This document shows, piece by piece, positions 39,854-47,800 of a stretch of 64,000 nucleotides of DNA. The position numbers and the translations under genes are program-made. The first letter of the stretch is position 1. Each line of letters begins with the position of its first letter. The stretch is from Flavobacteriales bacterium (GTDB lineage: Bacteria; Bacteroidota; Bacteroidia; Flavobacteriales_E; Vicingaceae). A model generated the notes under the pieces. That model was given only the letters and a program-made list of their open reading frames with translations, had not been told where the DNA came from and did not search any database. The stretch covers positions 23,611 through 87,610 of the forward strand of contig JAPHUD010000037.1 in assembly GCA_026196775.1 (NCBI GenBank), in the 5' to 3' direction.

Positions 39854-40426
39854 TTAAATAAGATAAAATATAGGGAAAATTAATATCCAAATTAAATCGC
39901 ACAAATGCCAATAAGTTGCAGATGATTCTACATCAAAATAATTTTCTGAATGATAGGTGTTTTTATTAATTCCAATATACATATAAGAAAGTAGTCCTAT
40001 TCCAAAAAGTACATGAATAAAATGAAACCCCGTCATCATCCAATAAAAAGTAAAAAAAGTATTGTCGCTTAAACCAATACCTTGCTCCATTTTAGCATAG
40101 TATTCAGCAGATTTAATAATTAGGAAAGTTACTCCCAATAGTAGACTAATTAAAATAGAACGAGCAGCTTTTTTATTCTCATTGTTTTTAATAAAATGGA
40201 TGCTGTTTGCAATAAAATATCCGCTAATAATCAAAACAATAGTGTTAATTGTTCCGATTAAGGGATTGAGTTGTTGTTGAGCTTCTTGAAATAAACTAAG
40301 CTCTTCTGTTCGGTAGTTCAGAAAAACCATAATCCCTCCTAAAAAGGTAAAAATTTCTAAAATAATTAAAAACCAGATGAGTATGCCACCTGGTGGGTAG
40401 TATATAGATTTATGTTGTTCATTCAT
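39854..40426 (-). CDS. norE: NorE-like cytochrome oxidase subunit III family protein
   Basis: A 190-residue membrane protein with five hydrophobic helices: WFLIILEIFTFLGGIMVFL, LIGTINTIVLIISGYFIA, AARSILISLLLGVTFLII, FTFYWMMTGFHFIHVLFGIGLL and DLIWILIFPIFYLI. The GFHFIHVL and ATYWHLCDLIW segments are typical of subunit III and NorE. It is 13 bp from norD and 11 bp from norF. NorE has a supporting role in NO reduction; it is not part of the catalytic NorBC complex. Confidence 0.86.
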   Translation of the reverse strand: MNEQHKSIYYPPGGILIWFLIILEIFTFLGGIMVFLNYRTEELSLFQEAQQQLNPLIGTINTIVLIISGYFIANSIHFIKNNENKKAARSILISLLLGVTFLIIKSAEYYAKMEQGIGLSDNTFFTFYWMMTGFHFIHVLFGIGLLSYMYIGINKNTYHSENYFDVESSATYWHLCDLIWILIFPIFYLI

Positions 40427-40439
40427 TATAAAAGCTTTG

Positions 40440-42206
40440 TTAGGTTAGCATTAATTGTTTGTAAAATTTAGCAAAAGCATAAGGTAACTCTGTCGGATTG
40501 GGAAGTATGGCGTAGTTTTTATGTCCGAACATTTGGGGTAAATAGTATTTTGCTTGAGCTTCTATAGCCAACGAGAATGTTTTTATGTGTTTGTTTTTGA
40601 GTTCTTGTAATGCTTTTTTTACATCATGAATACCGTATTGTCCTTCGTAAGTATCATAATCGTTAGGTTTGCCATCAGAAAGTAAGATAATCCACTTTTT
40701 TTGAGTTGGTTCTTGTTCTATTAAATTTCCAGCATGGCGAAGAGCTGTACCTATTCTAGTAAAATCTTCTGCTTCAATAGCACCAATTTTATTTCGGGTT
40801 TTCATCCAGCTTTCGTTAAAAGTTTTAATGCTTTTATAAGAGCAATTATTTCTTGTTCTAGATGAAAAAGTATCTATCTGAAAATTAACATTAAACTCGT
40901 TGAGAGCTTCTCCAAAAAGTAATACAGCGGTTTTTTCTACATCTAATACTTTGTGATTATTGGCATAACCATCTGCCGAAAGGCTAGTATCCATCAATAA
41001 CAAAACAGAAAGGTCTTTTTTTCTTTTTCGGGAAGTATTGTAAATTTTTTCCGAAGGTGTTTTGTTGCTAAAAATTTCTGTTAACGCATCAGTTGTAGCG
41101 TCAATATTAATTTCTTCGCCAAAATTTACTCGGGTAACTTTTTCATATTCCTGATGAATGTTTGCAAATATTTTAAGCAGTTGCTGCTTGGTTTTTGTGT
41201 TTTTACTAATTACCTGTTGAGCAAAGTCAGTATTACTATTAGATGCTTTTTTAGGAAATACTCGACAAAAATCTTTTTTGTAAATTCTGTTTTTATAATC
41301 CCATTCATCGTAATGCAGAAAATGACTTTCAGCATTATCTGTTTCGGCTAAAATGGAGTTGGTGCTATTTACAAATTCTGCCTGATATACAGAATGATTG
41401 GACTCATCTGTTCTAACTGTATGTTTTAAGCTCAGTTCTCTTAATGCTTCTTCATCATCACTCAACGTGTCATCGCCATCCATTTCTTTAAATGTACCGT
41501 TAAACTCCGATAGGGTATCTACTTTTTCGAACTGATTGTGAGCCACACTGTCTTCCGCTTGTTTCTGATCTACAGCAACAGTTTCTACTTCATCACTCGG
41601 ATTAGCAGCTAATTCGGTAGTAATTTCATTCTCTTCCAACAGACTTTTTAAATCATTTAAAGTTTCAGTTTTGGCATTAAAAGCTTTTTGATTGATACGC
41701 ATCCATTTGCCATAAAGCCAACTGTAGTCAGGAGCTAATTCTTTACTGGCATAATAGTTTTCAAGATTTGCTTTCTGACTTTCGTAAATGGATTTGGTGG
41801 CAGGATATTCATTAAACAAAGCCGCTAAAATATGTTCTGCATTTTCTAACGCTTTTTCTTTGGCTTCTAAAGCTGTAAATTCATCATCATCTTTCCAATT
41901 TAATTTTAATTGCTGTTGAACAGATAAATAGAGCGTTCTAAAAAGGTAGAAATTAATATTATCTTCTGTAGTAAGGTTAAAGGATACTTTTTCGGGTAAA
42001 TAAAAATTTAAGCCCGACCAGCCACCTTCACGCTCGGAAGTAATAATATCGTTCTGTAAGCCAGATAAAGCTCTTGACAGAAGTGTTAGTCTAGGTTTTA
42101 AAGGTTCTAAAATTACCGTTCTTGATTGTTCTTCTTCATCAACTTTGTCGGTGAATTTTTTATAGAATTTATAAAACCTTTTAAATAATATTTGATCGAT
42201 TTCCAT
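40440..42206 (-). CDS. norD: NorD-type VWA-domain protein for NO reductase activation
   Basis: A 588-residue cytoplasmic protein with a C-terminal von Willebrand A domain. Its MIDAS region reads VLLLMDTSLSADGYANN (about 395-411), RIGTALRHAGN and WIILLSDGKPNDYD. The N-terminal 350 residues, acidic in the middle, form the NorD-specific part. NorD works with the NorQ AAA+ ATPase to insert the FeB centre in NorB. Located 80 bp from norQ and 13 bp before norE. Confidence 0.92.
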   Translation of the reverse strand: MEIDQILFKRFYKFYKKFTDKVDEEEQSRTVILEPLKPRLTLLSRALSGLQNDIITSEREGGWSGLNFYLPEKVSFNLTTEDNINFYLFRTLYLSVQQQLKLNWKDDDEFTALEAKEKALENAEHILAALFNEYPATKSIYESQKANLENYYASKELAPDYSWLYGKWMRINQKAFNAKTETLNDLKSLLEENEITTELAANPSDEVETVAVDQKQAEDSVAHNQFEKVDTLSEFNGTFKEMDGDDTLSDDEEALRELSLKHTVRTDESNHSVYQAEFVNSTNSILAETDNAESHFLHYDEWDYKNRIYKKDFCRVFPKKASNSNTDFAQQVISKNTKTKQQLLKIFANIHQEYEKVTRVNFGEEINIDATTDALTEIFSNKTPSEKIYNTSRKRKKDLSVLLLMDTSLSADGYANNHKVLDVEKTAVLLFGEALNEFNVNFQIDTFSSRTRNNCSYKSIKTFNESWMKTRNKIGAIEAEDFTRIGTALRHAGNLIEQEPTQKKWIILLSDGKPNDYDTYEGQYGIHDVKKALQELKNKHIKTFSLAIEAQAKYYLPQMFGHKNYAILPNPTELPYAFAKFYKQLMLT

Positions 42207-42261
42207 GCTTGAATAAGTTTGAGGTTTAAAGTTTGAGGTTATTTGTTAATCTCCTAACCTC

Positions 42262-42282
42262 CGTCTTCTGTCTTCTGACTTC
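42262..42282. repeat. Three-copy heptamer mini-repeat between norD and norQ
   Basis: CGTCTTC, TGTCTTC and TGACTTC follow each other without gaps. The stretch is preceded by a 7-bp stem GAGGTTA (42235-42241)/TAACCTC (42255-42261). It ends 4 bp before the norQ stop. Short heptamer runs of this type turn up in many Bacteroidota intergenic regions; no function is known. Confidence 0.4.
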
Positions 42283-42286
42283 AATC

Positions 42287-43060
42287 TCACAGACTTAAAC
42301 TAATTAAATCTTTAATAGCATTGGTGGTATCTTCATCATCACTCAAAGGTTCTGCAATCGCTACATCGCACGAAAGTCGTTGAGGTAAGCCGCTTTTAAT
42401 TAATAAAGCAGCATCAACCAGCAAACGAGTAGAAACTGTTTCTGCTAAACCAAGCTCTGTTAGATTTCTGATTTTAGCTCCAAGTTTTACTAATTTATTA
42501 GCAGTTTCATTATCAATACCTGTTTCTTTTATTAAAATTTCAGATTCAATTTCTTTTTTAGGATAGTTGAATGATAAGGAGATGAATCGTTGACGAGTAG
42601 AAGGTTTTAATTCCTTAAACCCTCTTTGATAACCTGGATTGTAAGTAGCAACTAACATAAAGTTTTCATCGGCAGTAATGGTTTCACCAGTTTTATCTAT
42701 GTACAAACTTCTACGGTGATCGGTAAGTGAGTGTAGTGCAACAATAATGTCTGGACGAGCTTCTGCAATTTCATCAAGATATAAAAAAGCTCCTTCTTTT
42801 ACAGCTCTGGTCATTGGTCCGTCAATCCAAACAGTTTCTGCACCTTTTAAAATGTATCTACCAATTAAATCGGTGGAGGAAGTTTCTTCATGACAAGTAA
42901 TGGTGTATAATTTTTTGCCCATTTTTTGAGCCATAAATTCTACAAACCTTGATTTACCTGTTCCGGTTGGTCCTTTGAGCAAAAGAGGTAACTTGTTTTT
43001 ATAAGCATGTTCAAAAATTTCTTGCTCTTTACCTATTGATTTATAAAATATTGTTTCCAT
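42287..43060 (-). CDS. norQ: NorQ-type MoxR-family AAA+ ATPase
   Basis: A 257-residue ATPase. Walker A GPTGTGKSRFVEF (about 31-43), Walker B GAFLYLDEIAEARPD, sensor MLVATYNPGYQRGFKELKPSTRQRF and the arginine finger are in place. It assembles as a ring that works with NorD to activate NO reductase. The first gene after the terminator-like hairpin that follows norB, and the start of norQDEF. Its substrate is the NorBC complex by analogy with characterised systems. Confidence 0.94.
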   Translation of the reverse strand: METIFYKSIGKEQEIFEHAYKNKLPLLLKGPTGTGKSRFVEFMAQKMGKKLYTITCHEETSSTDLIGRYILKGAETVWIDGPMTRAVKEGAFLYLDEIAEARPDIIVALHSLTDHRRSLYIDKTGETITADENFMLVATYNPGYQRGFKELKPSTRQRFISLSFNYPKKEIESEILIKETGIDNETANKLVKLGAKIRNLTELGLAETVSTRLLVDAALLIKSGLPQRLSCDVAIAEPLSDDEDTTNAIKDLISLSL

Positions 43061-43094
43061 GATTTTTTTAGTTAGGGGTTTATAAAATAGTTTG

Positions 43095-43137
43095 AGAAAA
43101 AACAGGGGGCTTAAAATTATGAGCTTTTTACCCCCTG
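43095..43137 (-). terminator. Intrinsic terminator between norB and norQ
   Basis: CAGGGGG (43103-43109) pairs with CCCCCTG (43131-43137), a 7-bp GC-rich stem. On the minus strand the stem is followed by TTTTTTCTC (43102-43094), a normal U-tract. It lies after the norB stop (43165) and before the norQ start (43060), so it may limit read-through from norCB into norQDEF. Confidence 0.7.
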
Positions 43138-43164
43138 ATTCCCATCAATCAATAACAAAATTTA

Positions 43165-44502
43165 TTATGATGCAGCTACAAGAGCCTCATCGGTTGGTTT
43201 CCCAAATTTAAAAAAGTTGATTATATACAATGTTATACCTATTGTGAATCCGGAGGCACAAAGTACTAACACTAAAAAGTGAGGTTCAATTTCTTTTTGA
43301 GTTTCCATGAAGTCAACTCCTAAAATTCTTTCTAAATAAACCTGAGCAACACCAGCAACACCAAAAGCTACAGTCATACCTATCATTCCAATATTACTTA
43401 ACCAAAAGGCGTATTGAGAAATTCCATTGTTAAATAATTTTCTTCCTGTAAGGTTTGGCATTGCATAAGCTATAATAGCTAAAACAATCATTGCATAAGC
43501 TCCCCAGAAAGCCATGTGTCCATGCATTGCAGTTACTAAAGTTCCGTGAGTGTAAAGATTTACATTAGGTAAAGTATGGGCAGCACCTAATAAACCTGCA
43601 CCAACAAATGACGTAATTGCAGCTCCTAATGTCCAGTTTAAAGCGGTTTTGTTTGGGTGTTTTTTCTCACCTTTTCTATACATATTTAGTGCGAATAAAG
43701 CCATAGCTAAGAAAGCTAATGGTTCTAATGCTGAGAAGATACCTCCAATCCATAACCAGTAAGATGGAGCTCCTATGTAGTAGAAATGGTGACCTGTTCC
43801 TAAAATACCTGATAAGAAGGTTAATCCTACAATTACATACAACCATTTTTCTATTACTTCTCTATCAACACCTGTAATTTTAATTAATAAGAAAGCCAAA
43901 ATACCTCCCATAATTAATTCCCAAACGCCTTCTACCCATAGGTGAACTACGTACCATCTGTAAAAAGAATCTAAGGTTTGGCTGTCAAACCAAATCATTC
44001 CAGGTAAGTAGAGTAGGGCAGAGAATAATAATCCCATAGTTAAAACTAAAGCTGTTGTGGTTTGTTTTTTTCCTTTAAATAAGGTCATTAATATATTAAA
44101 TAAGAAGGCTAACACATTAACCACCACTAAATAATCTAGTGGACGAGGAATTTCTAAGAATTTACGTCCTTCCCACCAGTTAAAGTGATAAGCAATAACA
44201 GCTGTAACACCAACTGCTAAAAAGCTAATAAGTTGTATGTAGGCAAGTTTTGGCGAGTACAATTCATTTTGCGATTCTTCAGGGATGATGTAGTATGCGG
44301 ATCCCATAAATCCTAATAATAACCAACAAACTAGTAAGTTGGTATGAACTGCTCTTGCAGTGTTAAATGGAATGAAATCATGTAGACCGTCCATTCCCAT
44401 ATGAGCAAACCCCATGATAAAACCATAAACGATTTGCAGTGCTAACAGTCCTAATGCCGATAGGAAGAACCAATAAGCTACTTTTTGTGTTGTATATTTC
44501 AT
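43165..44502 (-). CDS. norB: Nitric oxide reductase large subunit, cytochrome c-dependent
   Basis: NorB reduces two NO to N2O in the inner membrane. The 445-residue protein has 12 hydrophobic helices. Heme and FeB ligands occur in NTARAVHTNLLVCWLLLG, HLWVEGVWELIMGG (FeB His plus conserved Glu), GTGHHFYYIG and TAMHGHMAFWGAYAM. The NorC partner is 26 bp upstream, so this is a cNor type, not the long quinol-dependent type. It is followed by a terminator-like hairpin and norQ. Confidence 0.96.
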   Translation of the reverse strand: MKYTTQKVAYWFFLSALGLLALQIVYGFIMGFAHMGMDGLHDFIPFNTARAVHTNLLVCWLLLGFMGSAYYIIPEESQNELYSPKLAYIQLISFLAVGVTAVIAYHFNWWEGRKFLEIPRPLDYLVVVNVLAFLFNILMTLFKGKKQTTTALVLTMGLLFSALLYLPGMIWFDSQTLDSFYRWYVVHLWVEGVWELIMGGILAFLLIKITGVDREVIEKWLYVIVGLTFLSGILGTGHHFYYIGAPSYWLWIGGIFSALEPLAFLAMALFALNMYRKGEKKHPNKTALNWTLGAAITSFVGAGLLGAAHTLPNVNLYTHGTLVTAMHGHMAFWGAYAMIVLAIIAYAMPNLTGRKLFNNGISQYAFWLSNIGMIGMTVAFGVAGVAQVYLERILGVDFMETQKEIEPHFLVLVLCASGFTIGITLYIINFFKFGKPTDEALVAAS

Positions 44503-44528
44503 GACATTAAATTTTAGTTATTGTTTAA

Positions 44529-44972
44529 TTATTTAGTTTTTTTAATTTCATATTTTGGTTTAGCAGGGAAACCATTTAGGTCAACATTTCCTATCCATTC
44601 AAAGTATGCTATAAGGTTGTTGGCTTCTTCTTCAGAAAAACCATAAGCCACCATTTTTCTTCCACTGGTATGCTCGCCCCAAGGAGTTGGCGACATTAAA
44701 ACACCTTTAACATAAGGCGCTCCTCTGCGTTCTATTACCTTGGTAAGCTCTGGTGCATAATAAGCACCTTCCCCAAATATGGTATGACACCCCATACAAT
44801 TGTTGCTTTCCCATAAATGTTTTCCGGCAACAACTTCTGGAGTTATTTTATCTGCATTGGTTTGGTCGTCATGCTTGTTTACATGTGTGTCGTACGATAA
44901 ACCAAGAAATAATACTGAGAAAATAATTGTTCCTGCTAGGAAGAATATTTTCGCTTGACTTTTTGTTAGCAT
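44529..44972 (-). CDS. norC: Nitric oxide reductase cytochrome c subunit
   Basis: NorC passes electrons from periplasmic cytochromes to NorB. The 147-residue protein has one N-terminal anchor helix (FFLAGTIIFSVLFLGLSYD) and a class I heme c site CMGCH (about 59-63). GEGAYYAPELTKV and the distal Met region GRKMVAYGFS follow. It is first in norCB. The promoter region holds two FNR/DNR-type boxes, a TATTTTTG -7 element and an AAAAGA-N8-TCTTTT dyad; all three are listed separately. Confidence 0.95.
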   Translation of the reverse strand: MLTKSQAKIFFLAGTIIFSVLFLGLSYDTHVNKHDDQTNADKITPEVVAGKHLWESNNCMGCHTIFGEGAYYAPELTKVIERRGAPYVKGVLMSPTPWGEHTSGRKMVAYGFSEEEANNLIAYFEWIGNVDLNGFPAKPKYEIKKTK

Positions 44973-45012
44973 AGCTTTTTGTTTTTAGTTTATAATTATT
45001 TTAATAAATATT

Positions 45013-45032
45013 AAAAGACCTTTATATCTTTT
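45013..45032. promoter_or_regulatory. AAAAGA-N8-TCTTTT dyad, putative operator of norC
   Basis: AAAAGACCTTTATATCTTTT. It differs at only two positions from the 20-mer at 47601-47620 before ric. It sits over the transcription start predicted from the -7 element at 45038-45045, a typical repressor position. The Rrf2-type regulator at 46340-46786 (NsrR-like) is the likely reader; this is inferred from context. Confidence 0.58.
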
Positions 45033-45037
45033 ATTTT

Positions 45038-45045
45038 CAAAAATA
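45038..45045 (-). promoter_or_regulatory. -7 element of norC
   Basis: The minus strand reads TATTTTTG, a perfect TAnnTTTG match. Transcription would begin near 45031, about 59 nt before the norC ATG. The FNR-type box centred at 45075.5 is then at about -44, suitable for activation. Confidence 0.5.
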
Positions 45046-45068
45046 CAAACAACCTCGTAATATAATTC

Positions 45069-45082
45069 TTGATATAAATCAA
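45069..45082 (-). promoter_or_regulatory. Consensus FNR/DNR box upstream of norC
   Basis: TTGATATAAATCAA is a perfect match to TTGAT-N4-ATCAA, and the flanking bases extend it to CTTGAT...ATCAAG. It is the best regulator-binding site in the window. Confidence 0.78.
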
Positions 45083-45112
45083 GTGAAATAGCTTTATTTG
45101 GAAGAATTTGTT

Positions 45113-45126
45113 ATGATATAAATCAT
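45113..45126 (-). promoter_or_regulatory. Second FNR/DNR-type box upstream of norC
   Basis: ATGATATAAATCAT has the same core (TGATATAAATCA) as the consensus box 44 nt away, four helical turns. It lies 12 bp past the stop of the crp-type gene, so it serves norC rather than that gene. Confidence 0.55.
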
Positions 45127-45137
45127 TATAAATCTAG

Positions 45138-45848
45138 CTAAATATTTACTATTTCTTTAAGACTGTTAAGGTTGATAATTTTTATTGTTTTATTGTCTGT
45201 TTCCAGAATATTGTCTTCTTTTAAATCAGCTAAAATTTTTGTTACTTGATTAGAATTTAGACCTACTAATTCTGCAATATCTTGTCTGCTTAGTTCGTGA
45301 GCGTGATTAATTTCATTTTCTTTAGTAAGTCCATAAGCATCAATCATCATTAATAATGCTTTAGCAACTTTTTCTCTAACATTAAAAATGGAGAGGTCTC
45401 TAAGTTTTTTTTCCTCCTGATTAAGCTCGTTAGCAAAATAAAGCATGAGGTTATAAGTAAGTTCTGGAGTAGATTTTAGTAGTTTAAAGAAAAAGGCTTT
45501 ATCAAAACTACAAATCAGAGTATCAGTTATAGAAGTTGCTGAGATACTAAATTTTTCTGCATCAGATAAGCCTCTATGTCCAAAAATATCTCCATTAGAA
45601 ATTAGACGTATAATTTGGTCTTTACCAAAAGCTCCTTTTTTAAAAACTTTTACTCTGCCAGATTGAATGAAATTAATGCTGTCAACAAAATTTCCTTCCA
45701 TAAAAATTAATTGGTTTTTAGTGTATCTATTAATAAATTTGTTTTCATGTATATTATCAGATTGCTCAATGCTTTCTAAACAATGTTTTTTAATGAAACA
45801 ATTGGTGTTTTCACAATCTATACAATTAATTTTATTGTTAAACCTCAT
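45138..45848 (-). CDS. Crp/Fnr-family regulator linked to NO genes (DNR/NNR-like)
   Basis: A 236-residue transcription factor. The N-terminus carries NCIDCENTNCFIKKHCLES, a four-Cys set that could hold an Fe-S cluster. The beta-roll (NQLIFMEGNFVDSINFIQSGRVKVF) and winged helix (ELSRQDIAELVGLNSNQVTKILADLKED) follow. The recognition helix (NSNQVTKIL) differs from that of the FNR-like regulator at 13558, so the two may read different sites or signals. It is the last gene of ric-rrf2-cytochrome-crp, 26 bp after the cytochrome gene and directly upstream of the norC promoter. Confidence 0.9.
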   Translation of the reverse strand: MRFNNKINCIDCENTNCFIKKHCLESIEQSDNIHENKFINRYTKNQLIFMEGNFVDSINFIQSGRVKVFKKGAFGKDQIIRLISNGDIFGHRGLSDAEKFSISATSITDTLICSFDKAFFFKLLKSTPELTYNLMLYFANELNQEEKKLRDLSIFNVREKVAKALLMMIDAYGLTKENEINHAHELSRQDIAELVGLNSNQVTKILADLKEDNILETDNKTIKIINLNSLKEIVNI

Positions 45849-45874
45849 GAACTTTTATGGAAGGAAAAAAGTTT

Positions 45875-46306
45875 TTATTTATTACTTAAAATATATTCTG
45901 ATAATGCTTCTAATTCTGCAGCAGGAAGAGCTTTTGTTACAGCAAGTTGTGGTTGCATAACAGCAGCTTGAGCAGGATCTACAATAGCTTCACCTTCTTC
46001 TTTTAAGAAAGCAATTAAGCCATCTTTATTGCCATCATAAGCAGCAGCAATTTCTTTTAAAGAAGGGCCTACTGTTTTAGTTTCTAATTGGTGACAAGCT
46101 ACACAGCCTTTAGATGTGAAAACTTCTTCACCAGAAATAGTGGCTTCAACTACTTCTTCTTTAACTTCTTCTACAATTTCAGTAGCTTCTTCAACAGCAT
46201 CTTTTGCAGTTTCTGTAGCTTCTTCAGAAGAACCACCACAAGCTACTAATGTTACCATTCCTAACATTAGGCTTACTGTTAATACGTTTAATGTTACTTT
46301 TTTCAT
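45875..46306 (-). CDS. Cytochrome c lipoprotein with a long acidic linker
   Basis: A 143-residue lipoprotein (lipobox LVACGG, Cys about 23). A spacer of 35 or so Glu/Ala/Thr/Val-rich residues (EEATETAKDAVEEATEIVE) is followed by a heme c site CVACHQ (about 72-77) and a Met-rich distal region (AAVMQPQLAVTKALP). It is probably tethered to the periplasmic face and could donate electrons to NorC or NirK. It is encoded 33 bp after the Rrf2 gene, which ties it to NO metabolism. The donor role is inferred. Confidence 0.82.
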   Translation of the reverse strand: MKKVTLNVLTVSLMLGMVTLVACGGSSEEATETAKDAVEEATEIVEEVKEEVVEATISGEEVFTSKGCVACHQLETKTVGPSLKEIAAAYDGNKDGLIAFLKEEGEAIVDPAQAAVMQPQLAVTKALPAAELEALSEYILSNK

Positions 46307-46339
46307 TTTAAAATTATTTTAATTGTTTGTATAATGTTT

Positions 46340-46786
46340 TTAATTTTTCGTATTTAAATTTTGGATAAAAGCATTACCATCTTCTACTTTTTTTACCAAA
46401 TCGTTTATTGTTTTGGTGGCGAATATTTTATACAGACCTTCTCTAAAAACAATAAAGTCATCATGTAGTGGGCAAGGATGTGTGTCAGAGCACTCGTGCA
46501 TACCTAAACCACATTTGTGAAAGAATGATAATCCATCAACAACTTCAATTATCCTTAGTAGTTTTATTTTTCCAGATACTTCATTAATGTAAAAACCACC
46601 GTGTGGTCCTTTTGTTGACTGAAGAATGTTATGCTTAACCAATGATTGAAGTATTTTGCTCAAAAAGTGTACAGGTAAATCTAGTTCTTCACCGATTTCT
46701 TTAATGCCAATTTTATGGTTTTCGGAACTGTTATGTCCTACATAAACAATGGCTCTTAAGGCGTATACACAAGATTTTGACAACAT
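46340..46786 (-). CDS. Rrf2-family regulator, NsrR-like
   Basis: A 148-residue regulator. It starts MLSKSCVYALRAIVYV, then a winged helix (GIKEIGEELDLPVHFLSKILQSLVKH, GPHGGFYI). The Cys set CGLGMHECSDTHPC matches the C-x(5-6)-C-x(5-6)-C spacing of Rrf2 proteins that bind an Fe-S cluster (NsrR, IscR). It lies 24 bp after ric and within a NO-response operon. The paired AAAAGA-N8-TCTTTT sites before norC and ric make it the likely NO-responsive repressor. It is NsrR-like by context rather than by certain orthology. Confidence 0.88.
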   Translation of the reverse strand: MLSKSCVYALRAIVYVGHNSSENHKIGIKEIGEELDLPVHFLSKILQSLVKHNILQSTKGPHGGFYINEVSGKIKLLRIIEVVDGLSFFHKCGLGMHECSDTHPCPLHDDFIVFREGLYKIFATKTINDLVKKVEDGNAFIQNLNTKN

Positions 46787-46810
46787 AATTCAGACTTCAA
46801 AATTATCAAA

Positions 46811-47533
46811 TTAATTTAACATTTTTGCTTCTAATGCAATGGCTTTTGGAAATAAAATATTATTTTCTAAATGAATGTGTTGGAATAAATCATTTTGAAA
46901 CTCTTCTAGTTTTGCGTATAAAGCTCTAAAAGTGTTGCACGCACCTGATGGAGGTGTGAAATCATTTGTTAGGTCTTTAATTTTAAAAAGAATTTCACCA
47001 GCTCCAGTATGTTCAGTCTCCATCATATTTATAGGGTTTTTTATGGTTCCAAAATGTGGTGTTGGAATTTCTTCTCCTTTCTTTTGTGCTGCAGCTAATT
47101 CTTTTATATATGGGAATAAGATGCTTTCTTCTTTTTGCATATGGCTGCTTAATTCATTGGCAATTTCAATGAACAACTTATAAATTTCAATTGTTTCAGT
47201 ATAGTGATGTCCATGAACTTTTGCAACTTTTTCTGCATATTGAGCAATAATAGAACTTGCTTCTTGTACATATTTATGATGTGTGTTTATGATGTAGTCA
47301 CTAAGGAAATCTAAATCCCAAGTATTAAAATCATGACTACCTTGTTGCTGGTTTTCTATTTTCATGATTTCTTCTTTTAAACTAGCATAATCAATGCCTT
47401 TTTTAGCACATACTTCTTGCACAGAAACATGCCCGCCACAGCAAAAATCTATACCGTTTTTCTTAAATACATCAGCTGTTTTGATGTTTTCTGTAACTAT
47501 TTCGGCTACAGTTTTGTTATCTATGTTCTCCAT
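46811..47533 (-). CDS. ric: RIC/ScdA/YtfE-type di-iron iron-sulfur repair protein
   Basis: A 240-residue protein with the ScdA_N domain first (TVAEIVTENIKTADVFKKNGIDFCCGG, with the CC pair) and a hemerythrin-like repair domain second (HHKYVQEASSI, ELSSHMQKEESILFPYI, METEHTGAGEILFKI, FQHIHLENNILFPKAI). It repairs Fe-S clusters damaged by NO or oxidation. First gene of ric-rrf2-cytochrome-crp, with a TATCTTTG promoter element and an operator-like dyad upstream. In many denitrifiers ric belongs to the NsrR regulon. Confidence 0.93.
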   Translation of the reverse strand: MENIDNKTVAEIVTENIKTADVFKKNGIDFCCGGHVSVQEVCAKKGIDYASLKEEIMKIENQQQGSHDFNTWDLDFLSDYIINTHHKYVQEASSIIAQYAEKVAKVHGHHYTETIEIYKLFIEIANELSSHMQKEESILFPYIKELAAAQKKGEEIPTPHFGTIKNPINMMETEHTGAGEILFKIKDLTNDFTPPSGACNTFRALYAKLEEFQNDLFQHIHLENNILFPKAIALEAKMLN

Positions 47534-47569
47534 AACTTTTTGGTTTTAGTTGGTTATTAATTTATAGGG

Positions 47570-47577
47570 CAAAGATA
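47570..47577 (-). promoter_or_regulatory. -7 element of ric
   Basis: The minus strand reads TATCTTTG, a perfect TAnnTTTG match 37 nt before the ric ATG. A TTTG lies 14 nt upstream (47592-47595), a little closer than normal for the -33 element. Confidence 0.42.
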
Positions 47578-47600
47578 CAACTTTTTTAATACAAAATATA

Positions 47601-47620
47601 AAAAGACCTAAATATCTTTT
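47601..47620. promoter_or_regulatory. AAAAGA-N8-TCTTTT dyad, putative operator of ric
   Basis: AAAAGACCTAAATATCTTTT differs at two positions from the norC copy at 45013-45032. Its centre is about -48 relative to the start predicted from the -7 element at 47570-47577. It covers or abuts the -33 region. Confidence 0.55.
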
Positions 47621-47800
47621 AATATTTTATAAATTATATAAATTAGGTGTTTATAAATAGATTACATTACTGACTTTGAAAAAAAAATATTTTTTATAGA
47701 GTAAATAGTTAGAGCTTTCGTATTATAACCATACTTTCTGGTAAGTATAACATAAACATAGAAAATAATAAAATGATGTTTAATTATTCAAATAAATTAA

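Noticed and set aside
36430..47533. nosZ or nitrate reductase genes
   Set aside because: No multi-copper NosZ motif or molybdopterin enzyme appears in the denitrification region; the route seen covers nitrite to N2O only.
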